Assembly: GCF_000158175.1 (NCBI RefSeq)
Contig: NZ_DS999411.1
Span: forward strand, 2,215,784 to 2,279,783
Direction: 5' to 3'
Length of the DNA stretch: 64,000 nucleotides
DNA from: Luminiphilus syltensis NOR5-1B
GTDB lineage: Bacteria > Pseudomonadota > Gammaproteobacteria > Pseudomonadales > Halieaceae
Numbering within the stretch: the stretch's first letter is position 1; every line of letters begins with the position of its first letter. A program made the position numbers and the translations under genes. Under the pieces are notes generated by a model. It was given only the letters and a program-made list of their open reading frames with translations. It made no database searches and was not told the DNA's origin. Positions 53,205 to 61,568 of the stretch are shown piece by piece.

Positions 53205-54294
53205 GTTTTGATGCCTCTGCTCGTTGTTCGAGGTCGGTCACCACAAAATCCGCGATGGCAAGCCACAGGCGTGTTCGGGGATAACCATTGGTTACCAGGA
53301 CATCTCCCAGGGGGATAGCGTCAGTTTCAACGGGGATGGCTACCGCCCAATGATCAGCATTGGCATAACCCAATAGCGTTGAACCGGGTAGAAGCTGATC
53401 CCAATAGAGCAGCGCACCATCATTGACAGGGTGAAGCGCGCCCAGTAATTCGTAACTGGAGCGGAGCGCTCGCGAAACCCGCTCGGGCTCGGGAGTGGTG
53501 ACCAGCGAGTAGGCCGGGATGGAAAGCGGCAGGTGGTCGGCCATCCACGCGTGCCGGCGGGCCGGGCGCAGGCTCTCGAGTGCATCTCCCCGGCTACTCG
53601 AACAATCCCCATACGGACTGTATCGTATCGCCGCTATCGTCGAGGCGGAAGTGTGCTCGGCGATGGGTGAGCCGCCGATCGCGCCGGCAATCGATACAAA
53701 CGCCGCCGTATTCGCCAGCACGTCGGGATACCGTTCAAGAGCCACCAATGCATCCGGTGCTCCTTTGGAATAGCCGATTAATATGAAAGGACGTTTGTCG
53801 TCACCGCCCATTAGTGCGCGTAAGGTCGTATCGATGATTTCGGCATTACGCGGGGTGCTCGATAATCCCTGAATTGGAATTATCGTCGTGTCATAACCGA
53901 ACTCCTCAAGATGTAGCGTGGGGAGATCAGTCTCGTCGACAAGCCCACGGAGACAGTCCCAGGCGGTTCCTGGAACGAAGGCAATCCGATAGCGTGATCG
54001 CTTGTCGGTTTTGACCTCTAGAGGGACCACCTCGTCAGCTTCACCGCGAAAGCGCCGGAGTGCTGAACTGCACTGTTCACTGGAGGCTGATGTCATCTCC
54101 TCCTCCCGACAAAACAGTTCACGAAATTCGGCGCGAGCATCCCGAACGCCCGCGAGTGCTGCAGGAGCCAGTGTCAGCGGCGCATAAAGGGAAGTGTCGA
54201 CGGCCGGTGGACTTTGGCCGCATCCCGAAATGCCAAACAGAACTGCCGCAATGAAAAGAACCAGAGGGCATTTTGTGTACCTCTGATTGGGCAT
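53191..54294 (-). CDS. Alpha/beta-hydrolase-fold lipoprotein
   Basis: A 367-residue lipoprotein from the ATG at 54294: signal MPNQRYTKCPLVLFIAAVLF followed by GISGC (lipobox). The nucleophile elbow is G-Y-S-K-G in FILIGYSKGAPDAL, and a histidine near the end (NADHWAVAIP) suits the catalytic His. The family of this hydrolase is not clear; sequence around the elbow is like lipases and cutinase-type enzymes that act on envelope or external esters. The open frame continues 113 codons upstream without features, so the lipoprotein start is preferred. It overlaps the LssY_C lipoprotein gene, which implies one envelope complex or pathway. Confidence 0.78.
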   Translation of the reverse strand: MPNQRYTKCPLVLFIAAVLFGISGCGQSPPAVDTSLYAPLTLAPAALAGVRDARAEFRELFCREEEMTSASSEQCSSALRRFRGEADEVVPLEVKTDKRSRYRIAFVPGTAWDCLRGLVDETDLPTLHLEEFGYDTTIIPIQGLSSTPRNAEIIDTTLRALMGGDDKRPFILIGYSKGAPDALVALERYPDVLANTAAFVSIAGAIGGSPIAEHTSASTIAAIRYSPYGDCSSSRGDALESLRPARRHAWMADHLPLSIPAYSLVTTPEPERVSRALRSSYELLGALHPVNDGALLYWDQLLPGSTLLGYANADHWAVAIPVETDAIPLGDVLVTNGYPRTRLWLAIADFVVTDLEQRAEASKHDLE

Positions 54295-54654
54295 GGAGCG
54301 CGTCAACGTTGAGTCATCCGATCGATATTCTCTGGGAGGGTACAATGGTGGCGCTCGTAAAAATACACCTCGGGCGCCTTTGTTTTTAAAGCCGCAGGCA
54401 TTCGTGCCTAACGATGGGCTGTCGTGTCCCCGAAGCGACACAAATAGCGGCTCAACTAGGTGGCCCGCGAATCCGATCGCAAATGAGAGTGAAGGAAGCC
54501 TCTGTGTGCGGCGAAGGTCTGCCTGATTTGTAGCTTGCGGGAGAATTAGGGTCAGCCCGGTATCGCCTTCGAACAGCTCTTCAAACCGAAGGCAGTGCAG
54601 TGACTTCAATGGTGATCTATCATCCCGATCCACTTCTCTTGATGGAAACCGCTC
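54295..54654. other. Intergenic region between divergent genes
   Basis: About 360 bases. The minus-strand frame from 54633 is only the open extension of the hydrolase gene. The promoters for the lipoprotein operon (minus) and the M32 carboxypeptidase gene (plus) must lie here. Nothing else was recognised. Confidence 0.4.
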
Positions 54655-56139
54655 ATGAACCCGTACGAGTCACTCGAGTCGACGTTCAAGCGTCTGTCCG
54701 CACTGAACAATGCCCAGGGAATTTTGCAATGGGATCAGGCGACAATGATGCCGGCAGGTGCCGCTGAGCCGCGCTCTGAAGTCCTAGCCGAACTGAGCTT
54801 GATGCGGCACGAAATTCTGACGGATCCATCGCTGGCCGATCGCATCGAGAAAGCCGAGTCAGAGGCGCTGGGGCCCTGGCAGCACGCCAATCTGGCTGAG
54901 ATAAAACGTCATCACCTTCACTCCACGACGATTCCTGGCGATCTGGTGGAGCAGCTGGTGCTGGCTGAGTCCGACTGCCATGCGACCTGGCTTGAAGCCA
55001 AGCCCGCCAATGATTTCAAAAGGCTTGCTCCCAAGCTTGAGGCGCTATTTGCGCTGAAACGCGAGGAGGCGAATATAAAGTCTGAATTTATGGAGTGTTC
55101 TCCCTACGAAGCACTTCTGGATCAGTACGATCCGGGGCGACGCACCCCCCAGGTTGATTCTCTGTTTGCGGATCTTTCGGAGTTTCTACCGGGCGCCATC
55201 GAAGAAATTGTTGAGCATCAGGCCAAATCCGGTCCAGTGATCGAACCGCAGGGCCCCTTCGGGATTCAGCAGCAGCAAGTGCTTAGCGAGCAGGTAATGG
55301 AGGTGCTTGATTTTCCATTCTCTCGTGGCCGCCTCGATACCGCTGCACACCCGTTTAGTGGCGGTGCCTCCGGCGATATTCGTATCACCACGCGCTACGA
55401 AGAAGACGACTTCATGAAAAGCCTGATGGCCGTTATCCATGAAGTAGGCCACGCCTTGTACGAAGATGGCCTGCCTGTGGAGTGGCGTACCCAGCCGGTG
55501 GGCGAGTCGCGCGGTATGACACTCCATGAGAGCCAGTCGCTGCTGCTCGAAATGCAGGCGGCCCGCTCCGAGGAGTTTATTCGATTTTTAACGCCTCGCT
55601 TGCGCCAGATATTTGCGGGTCAGGGTGACGCCTGGGAGCCCGACAATATCGTCCGACTCTACAGGCGTGTAAAACCTGGTCTCATTCGAGTTTACGCTGA
55701 TGAGGTGACTTATCCGCTGCACGTGATTATTCGTTACCAACTTGAAACGGCGATCATCAACGATGATATCCCGGTAGCTGAGTTGCCCGGGGCCTGGAAC
55801 GAGTTAATGGACCGCTATCTCGGCGTTTGCCCGGAAACCGATACCGATGGTGTCATGCAGGATGTGCACTGGTCGGCCGGATTGTTCGGCTATTTTCCGA
55901 CGTACTCGCTCGGCGCGCTGACGGCCGCGCAGTTATTTTCGAAGGCGAAAGCGGATGATCCACGACTACTACCCGGATTGTCCGAGGGTAACTTCAAACC
56001 CTTATTTGCATGGCTTGATGACAATATACGCAGTAAAGCATGCCTTTATTCTGCCGATGAACTGATCGAACGTGCCTCGGGATCGTCATTGGGTGCCGAT
56101 GCCTTCAAGTCCCACATCCGCGCGCGGTATCTGGCATGA
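54655..56139 (+). CDS. M32-family metallocarboxypeptidase (Taq-type)
   Basis: A 494-residue cytosolic zinc carboxypeptidase that removes C-terminal residues from peptides, broad in specificity but usually unable to cut before proline. The zinc motif is H262-E-V-G-H266 (VIHEVGHALYEDGLP); the third ligand is in HESQSLLLEMQ. The N-terminal block LNNAQGILQWDQATMMP and the late IRYQLETAIINDDI are family hallmarks, and the length is standard. It probably finishes degradation of peptides taken up by the Opp-type system elsewhere in the window. Confidence 0.93.
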   Translation: MNPYESLESTFKRLSALNNAQGILQWDQATMMPAGAAEPRSEVLAELSLMRHEILTDPSLADRIEKAESEALGPWQHANLAEIKRHHLHSTTIPGDLVEQLVLAESDCHATWLEAKPANDFKRLAPKLEALFALKREEANIKSEFMECSPYEALLDQYDPGRRTPQVDSLFADLSEFLPGAIEEIVEHQAKSGPVIEPQGPFGIQQQQVLSEQVMEVLDFPFSRGRLDTAAHPFSGGASGDIRITTRYEEDDFMKSLMAVIHEVGHALYEDGLPVEWRTQPVGESRGMTLHESQSLLLEMQAARSEEFIRFLTPRLRQIFAGQGDAWEPDNIVRLYRRVKPGLIRVYADEVTYPLHVIIRYQLETAIINDDIPVAELPGAWNELMDRYLGVCPETDTDGVMQDVHWSAGLFGYFPTYSLGALTAAQLFSKAKADDPRLLPGLSEGNFKPLFAWLDDNIRSKACLYSADELIERASGSSLGADAFKSHIRARYLA

Positions 56140-56193
56140 CGACGGTCGCTTATCGACTACCTGTTTATTGTCTGTAGAAGTAGTTGGCCGTCA

Positions 56194-57075
56194 TTGCGTT
56201 ACTACCTGCTACTACTGACTTCAACCCTACTTATGGCATCGGGGTTTATCACGGCGAAGCTGCTGATAGTGGGCGGTGCGCCACCCATCGCACTGGTAGC
56301 GGCCCGCTTCACGCTGGCCGGCGGTTTGGCGTTACTGTGGTTAGCATTTATTCGGCGATTACAGCGGCCGAAATCGCTGAGTGCTCTATTGGGTATTGTC
56401 CTGATAGGCAGCCTGCAGACGGCGGTGATGTTTGTTCTCAGTTTCGGTGCCCTGGCGCATCTCGACCCGGCCGTCGTTGCATTATTAACCTTTACCATGC
56501 CGCTGTGGGTGGTGGCATTGGAGGCGACTGCCAGCAGGCAATGGCCTTCTTATTCGCAGTTGGCAGGGTTGATTCTCGGTCTTGCCGGCGTGGCATTGAT
56601 TTTGGGTGCTGGGTTTGTGGGCAATGGTCCTCGGGCGCTTCTTGCTGCAGTAGGGGTATTGGTGGGAGCGTTCGGCTGGGCGGTCGCGACGGTATTTACC
56701 AAGCGCGTTGATCTCGGTGTACACGGGTGGAGCCTCAATGGCTCACAAATGTTTGTAGGCGGCATGCTGGTGATGATAGCGACACAATTCGTGGACCCAC
56801 GGCCGCTAGCAATTCACACAGCTGTTGATGCCGCACTTTTTGTCTGGCTGGTTGTACCGGCCTCAATCATCTCCTTTGGGTTCTGGTTTGCCGCGTTACA
56901 TCTGCGCGGGGCCAGTCAAACGAGTGGTTTTTTGTTTCTCGTTCCCTTTTTTACTGCGGTATTGGCGGTACCGGCAATGGATGCTGAATTCTCAACCGCG
57001 CAGTTATTGGGCGGCTGCGCCGTTGGCGCGGCGATATGGTTGATGGGACGGTCTCAGGCACCAAGGAAAGGCTGA
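56194..57075 (+). CDS. EamA (DMT-superfamily) transporter
   Basis: A 293-residue inner-membrane protein with ten helices in two EamA repeats (about 3-135 and 145-290). The second repeat opens with LLAAVGVLVGAFGWAVATVFTKR. Members export amino acids, metabolites or toxic compounds; the substrate is not predictable. The start is TTG at 56194, the only normal start codon before the first helix, and the family motif ASGFITAKLLI at its N-terminus supports it. It follows the M32 gene after 54 bases. Confidence 0.85.
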   Translation: MRYYLLLLTSTLLMASGFITAKLLIVGGAPPIALVAARFTLAGGLALLWLAFIRRLQRPKSLSALLGIVLIGSLQTAVMFVLSFGALAHLDPAVVALLTFTMPLWVVALEATASRQWPSYSQLAGLILGLAGVALILGAGFVGNGPRALLAAVGVLVGAFGWAVATVFTKRVDLGVHGWSLNGSQMFVGGMLVMIATQFVDPRPLAIHTAVDAALFVWLVVPASIISFGFWFAALHLRGASQTSGFLFLVPFFTAVLAVPAMDAEFSTAQLLGGCAVGAAIWLMGRSQAPRKG

Positions 57076-57240
57076 GTTCGCTGGTCAGCTTTCTCGGGGC
57101 TTATTGACTGATTGAGCAGTCCCTGAAAATCTACACTGGATGTCTTTGTCGGCTGATATTGCATGCCAAAATCAGGCATTCATGGACACCGGGTTACTGC
57201 GTCGTGGCTTACTCGTCAGCAAACACTCCCCAACAGCAAA

Positions 57241-57690
57241 CTACTCAGCAGCTAGTGTGGTGAGTTTATCCAATGCACCCGTCATCTTACGGAGATACGC
57301 GGAATCAGCAGGCAACTGGTGATCCTCGGCCAGTTCATCTGGTGCGTGGTAAGCCACTTTCGTATCACCATTTTCATCACTGTAAACCAGCACCCGCAAC
57401 GGGAGGTCGAGGCCGGTTCGGATATTGTCCTGCATTGCGGGGGTGCCCAGACGCGGATTCCCGAAAACCAGCACCTGAGCAGCGGGCAAGTCAATCCCCA
57501 CTGAGCGGGCGCCGGCAGTGTGATCAATGATGGCAAACACGGTTGCTCCTGCGTCCTCTATCGCGGTCGTCAATCGGGCTACTACCGTGGCTACGGCGTG
57601 CGGGCTGTTTTTTTCGATGAGTTCCGACGCACTCAATGGCGCACCGGCCGTGAGCAAAATAATCAGGATCAAAATGGGTAGATGTCGCAT
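57241..57690 (-). CDS. DUF302-family exported protein
   Basis: A 149-residue protein with a signal peptide (MRHLPILILIILLTAGAPLS, then ASEL) and a DUF302 domain: VATVVARLTTAIEDAGATVFAIIDHTAGA, VLVFGNPRLGTPAMQ and LPLRVLVYSDENGDTKVAYH. DUF302 domains form small alpha-beta dimers with unknown ligands. The ATG at 57690 starts the signal with GGAGGAG upstream; the open frame upstream has no features. It stands alone on its strand. Confidence 0.85.
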   Translation of the reverse strand: MRHLPILILIILLTAGAPLSASELIEKNSPHAVATVVARLTTAIEDAGATVFAIIDHTAGARSVGIDLPAAQVLVFGNPRLGTPAMQDNIRTGLDLPLRVLVYSDENGDTKVAYHAPDELAEDHQLPADSAYLRKMTGALDKLTTLAAE

Positions 57691-57961
57691 AAACGATGGC
57701 TCCTCCGCTATTGGCATCAGGCTATCACGGCTCGGGCGCGCCGCGGGCGAACCATGGGAGGAAGTATCAGAAGTGGCGATCTCCGCCGTTAATCCACTCG
57801 TAATCTGGTGAGGGTGAGTGTAATTGGCCCATTCGTCACCTGAGCGAGTCTGTGATCGAAGTCCACCGAGCTTTACCATCGGTGCACAGGAGGCAGGTTA
57901 TTCGATGCGGCCGCTGGGTGTGCCGGCTTGCGTCTCAATGTAATCTCCGGTCTTGAAATCC

Positions 57962-59284
57962 ATGTTGTTTTTTGGGGGGTATCGGGTGGGCCAGGTGAAA
58001 CGGTTTGTTCTGACAACAGTGCTTGCGAGTGTGATGTTGCCAGGGTGTGCAGGTCCGCAGGTGCAGCCGCTAATGCCAACGCCCATCGTCTTTTCCGCTC
58101 TGGATTTCAGTCCGTTGGCGCATATTCCTGAAGACCAGCGGTGGACGCCTCGGCGCGTATATTACGCCACCACCCGCCAGAGAACGCAGGATCTCCAGAA
58201 AATTGATTACACCAATAACGAGGCTGACCGAATCTCACTGGGAATGAGTCTCGTCGGTTTCGGGGTGCCACAAATGTCATGGAGCGAATTGAGCAACGCG
58301 TCACGCCAACCTGAACGCGACGGTGACATCGAATTGGCGCTCTCTGGGCTGGTGGAAATAGGCAACTTCGAGGCAGCGACGGCGGAAACACCCGCCATCG
58401 ATGCTGCGGGTGCTTTATCCTGGCTGGCTAACGATATCAACACCTCGATCGATGCCGCTCGCGACAAGGATTTATTGATCTATGTCCATGGCGCCAAGGT
58501 CAATTTTTATAATACCAATGCGTTCGCTGCCCAGCTTGATCACTTTATGGGCAGGGATATGACGTCCCTGGCATTCTCCTGGCCGACTCGACAGAGCATT
58601 TTGGCCTACGGCACCGGTAGTGATGTGCGCAGAGCCTATCGCGCCGCCCCAGCGCTGACGTCGCTGCTTGAAGAGTTGAGTAAAGGGACGACGGCGCGAA
58701 AAATCCATATTGTCTGTTGGAGTGCCGGCGGCCGTGTGGTGACCGCTGCGCTAAAGGAGATGTTTGAAAGACATGCCGGGAACGATGAAGATCTGCGTGA
58801 GAGGTTTCGGTTGGGCACCGTTTATTACGCAGCAGCAGATGTGCCGCAATCGGAGTTTATCGAGGCTTTACCGGCGCTTAACGCACTGACATCGCGAATG
58901 GTTGTAACGGTATCGTCCAAGGACAGCGCATTGGTAATGGCAAAAAGTTTTATGGGTGGTGGATTGCGAATCGGACAACGCGCCAGCGATCTCAGCGAGG
59001 AGCAGATGGGTATTGTGCGCGAGGCCGGTCGGCTTGAAGTGGTGGATGTATCCAGGGACTGGGAGGGCCGGGGATTTGATATCACGGGTCACCGGTACTG
59101 GTTCGACCACCCCTGGGCCAGCAGCGATGTCGTATTGTCCGTGCGCAGCGATTTCTCACCCGCGGAGCGGGGCCTCGCGCCTACCGATCACTCCCTACTC
59201 TGGAGTATTCCTGCTGACTACCCCGAACGGTTGCGCCGCATCCTGACGCGGGAAAATCTAAGCAGCGGTCTGCGCGAACCATGA
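57962..59284 (+). CDS. DUF900-type alpha/beta-hydrolase lipoprotein
   Basis: A protein of 440 residues from the ATG at 57962, with a lipobox in ASVMLPGCAG. A GTG at 57995 would give a more compact lipoprotein signal (MKRFVLTTVLASVMLPGC). The hydrolase core has VYYATTRQRTQD, LLIYVHGAKVNFYNTNAFAAQ and the nucleophile elbow IVCWSAGGR (S with flanking G, variant of G-x-S-x-G), with a C-terminal His in DITGHRYWFDH. DUF900 proteins are serine-hydrolase-like and usually of unknown substrate. It overlaps the next hydrolase gene by four bases. Confidence 0.83.
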   Translation: MLFFGGYRVGQVKRFVLTTVLASVMLPGCAGPQVQPLMPTPIVFSALDFSPLAHIPEDQRWTPRRVYYATTRQRTQDLQKIDYTNNEADRISLGMSLVGFGVPQMSWSELSNASRQPERDGDIELALSGLVEIGNFEAATAETPAIDAAGALSWLANDINTSIDAARDKDLLIYVHGAKVNFYNTNAFAAQLDHFMGRDMTSLAFSWPTRQSILAYGTGSDVRRAYRAAPALTSLLEELSKGTTARKIHIVCWSAGGRVVTAALKEMFERHAGNDEDLRERFRLGTVYYAAADVPQSEFIEALPALNALTSRMVVTVSSKDSALVMAKSFMGGGLRIGQRASDLSEEQMGIVREAGRLEVVDVSRDWEGRGFDITGHRYWFDHPWASSDVVLSVRSDFSPAERGLAPTDHSLLWSIPADYPERLRRILTRENLSSGLREP

Positions 59285-60195
59285 ATCGAAACCCCTTTTC
59301 CCGTGATAACCCGTTCTGTCTGATACTCTGTTTATGGCTGATGGGTGTGGCGGAAATGTCCAGTGCAGGAACCGCGTTGCCGTCCATCTCGATCCCGTTC
59401 CTGACCAATCGCGGGGTACTACAGCAGTCGGATGGGGGTCTTGACTACGGAACACGCATCGATGCGCTTTCAGGGGGGCGCTGCCAGGTCGATTGGGACG
59501 ACAATGCCCCGTCTTCTGCAACCAACGGCCCTGTAGAATCTCTCTCGGTTGAGCGCGTATTGGACCTTATCGATCATCCCGATGCGCGCAACGTCATTGT
59601 TTATGTTCATGGTTATAACGTGAGCCTTGAGCGTGGGTGCAGAGAGGCCGCGACGCTCGCGCACCAGACTGGGTTTGACGGGCGAGTACTTTTGTTTAGC
59701 TGGCCTGCCAGTGATCTGATGGTGACCTACTGGCAGGACGAGGCTATGTTTGCCGCGAGCGTGGCCAGCATCTTCGCTGCCCTCGAGTCGGTCGGCTCGC
59801 GAATCGGGTTTAACAGGCTCAATGTGGTTGCCCACAGTATGGGATCGAGATTGGCCTCCGCAGAGATGAGCAGCAGTTCATTTGGCAAACGACGCCTAAA
59901 CCACCTCGTGCTCGTTGCACCCGATATCGATTCCCGTATTTTTCGCGAGGCGCTACCCGAGCTCCAACAGCGAGCGAGAAAGTTATCGATCCTGGTGAGC
60001 GATTCGGACCGACTGCTTCTTTTATCCCAGATTATAAATCTGGGCGGTCGCCTGGGTCGGGCGAGCGACTTCGATGCGAATGGCGTTGACGTGTTTGATG
60101 TATCTGATTTTGACAGTCTCGGTTTGAGCCAGCACCTCTACCATCTTGAGAGCCCACAGGTGGGTGATGTGCTGCGACAGGTGCTTGACGAATAG
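59281..60195 (+). CDS. DUF900-type alpha/beta hydrolase, second of a pair
   Basis: A 304-residue exported hydrolase with a signal (PFCLILCLWLMGVAEMSSAG, about 11-30). The core is NVIVYVHGYNVSLERGCREAATL and LNVVAHSMGSRLAS, with the nucleophile elbow A-H-S-M-G; DIDSRIF and a late histidine (LSQHLYHLES) complete the picture. It is related to the upstream lipoprotein but lacks a lipobox, so the pair joins one anchored and one soluble periplasmic form. The ATGA overlap indicates translational coupling. Confidence 0.83.
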   Translation: MNRNPFSRDNPFCLILCLWLMGVAEMSSAGTALPSISIPFLTNRGVLQQSDGGLDYGTRIDALSGGRCQVDWDDNAPSSATNGPVESLSVERVLDLIDHPDARNVIVYVHGYNVSLERGCREAATLAHQTGFDGRVLLFSWPASDLMVTYWQDEAMFAASVASIFAALESVGSRIGFNRLNVVAHSMGSRLASAEMSSSSFGKRRLNHLVLVAPDIDSRIFREALPELQQRARKLSILVSDSDRLLLLSQIINLGGRLGRASDFDANGVDVFDVSDFDSLGLSQHLYHLESPQVGDVLRQVLDE

Positions 60196-60264
60196 CCGTA
60201 TTGGTACCGGCTTCAGCAGAAGTCTCTTAAGCTCTGTGTCAGGGTTTACGATCAGGAATAGCAG

Positions 60265-61470
60265 ATGAAACCAAAGGTTGTCGTTCTTGGCGGTGGTTTT
60301 GCCGGGTTGTCCTGTGCATTGCGGCTACCCGCTTCAGAATTTGATGTCGTTCTCGTTGACCAGCGTGCTGAATTTGAGTTTTTACCTGCGATTCATGAAC
60401 TGCTTTCGGGGATGAAAACCAAGCGGGCGTTGCGCTTACCGCTGAAGCCTATTTTGGAGACAAGAGGGCATCAATTCAGACGCGGAATCGTGGGGTCGAT
60501 CGATACCGGGCACCGGTGCGTCGTTTTGCAGCGGGGTCGTATCGCCTACGACTATCTCGTACTCGCGTTGGGTGCCGCGGATGCGGACTTCGGTGTAGCG
60601 GGGGTGAGCGAGCATGCTTTTCGATTCAAGTCGGTAGATCAGTGCGCGGCTCTGGGGCGACAGGTTGCTCGTCAGGTTCGTGATCGAGGGTCGACCCGTA
60701 TCACCATTGTCGGGGGTGGATTGGAGGGGGTCGAAGCGTGCGGTGAACTGCTGCGAGCCTATCGTAATTACGCCATCGACATTCGTGTGATCGAGCGGTC
60801 CGGGCGGCTACTGCCTGCGGCGCCAAAAGCCGTCAGTGAGCATCTTCATCATCAGTGTGAGTATCACGGCGTTACGCTCGTCCTGGGAGAAGAAGTCAGG
60901 CGGGTGATGCCGAAAACGATCGAGCTCGGTAACGGTAAGCGCCGGCGGTCCGACGTTACTATCTGGACCGGCGGTGCAATTCCGAAACCCCTGTTTGCGG
61001 ATAGTGGTTTGTCGTATGGAAAGAACTGGGTGGACGTGACTGAACGCCTGCAGCATTGCGATGATGAATCGATTTATGTGCTTGGCGATTCTGCAGGATT
61101 ACCGCAACCGCTATCGAAGCAGGCCTACCACGCGATCGATATGGGAGAGTTCTGTGCGGATGACCTTCAACGACGAATTGCCGGTCGCAGACGCCGGGTG
61201 TTTAAACCCTCAAAAAAACCGCAGTTGGTGGCTTTTGGCGATCTCGATACGCTTTTGATCGGCGATCGCATGGTCCTTGCTGGCCCCAGTCTCGGTGTGC
61301 TGAAAGAGGCGATTTACCAGGGGGTTATGGTACAGCTCGACGGGCGAGCCGCGCTGCCGCGCCTCAAGGGCCTGGTCACGCGGGGAGTCGGTCTGCCGTC
61401 CCGGCTCGACTGGCCGGTGCCGTCCCTGAGCGCTCTTGGACAACGTGCCTCACTGAAAAAATTGGCCTGA
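60265..61470 (+). CDS. NDH-2-like FAD-dependent pyridine nucleotide oxidoreductase
   Basis: A 401-residue flavoprotein with two Rossmann motifs: VVVLGGGFAGLSCALRL for FAD (about 4-20) and ITIVGGGLEGVEACGELL for NAD(P) (about 148-165), and the FAD-binding IYVLGDSAGLPQPLSKQAYH block. This matches type II NADH dehydrogenases and related quinone oxidoreductases, which pass electrons from NADH to quinones at the membrane without pumping protons. A positively charged C-terminus could serve for membrane binding. It lies between the DUF900 pair and aceE on the same strand. Confidence 0.85.
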   Translation: MKPKVVVLGGGFAGLSCALRLPASEFDVVLVDQRAEFEFLPAIHELLSGMKTKRALRLPLKPILETRGHQFRRGIVGSIDTGHRCVVLQRGRIAYDYLVLALGAADADFGVAGVSEHAFRFKSVDQCAALGRQVARQVRDRGSTRITIVGGGLEGVEACGELLRAYRNYAIDIRVIERSGRLLPAAPKAVSEHLHHQCEYHGVTLVLGEEVRRVMPKTIELGNGKRRRSDVTIWTGGAIPKPLFADSGLSYGKNWVDVTERLQHCDDESIYVLGDSAGLPQPLSKQAYHAIDMGEFCADDLQRRIAGRRRRVFKPSKKPQLVAFGDLDTLLIGDRMVLAGPSLGVLKEAIYQGVMVQLDGRAALPRLKGLVTRGVGLPSRLDWPVPSLSALGQRASLKKLA

Positions 61471-61568
61471 TGTCGTGCGGGCCCGTGCTAACGCATTAAT
61501 TCAAAGGCGGGTGGTGATCAATCCTGCATCGCTTACCATTGAGGCTCACCCATCGGGAATAAAGAGCC

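Noticed and set aside
54295-54633. A 113-residue N-terminal extension of the hydrolase lipoprotein
   Set aside because: A clean lipoprotein signal begins at 54294; the extension has no domain and would bury the signal.
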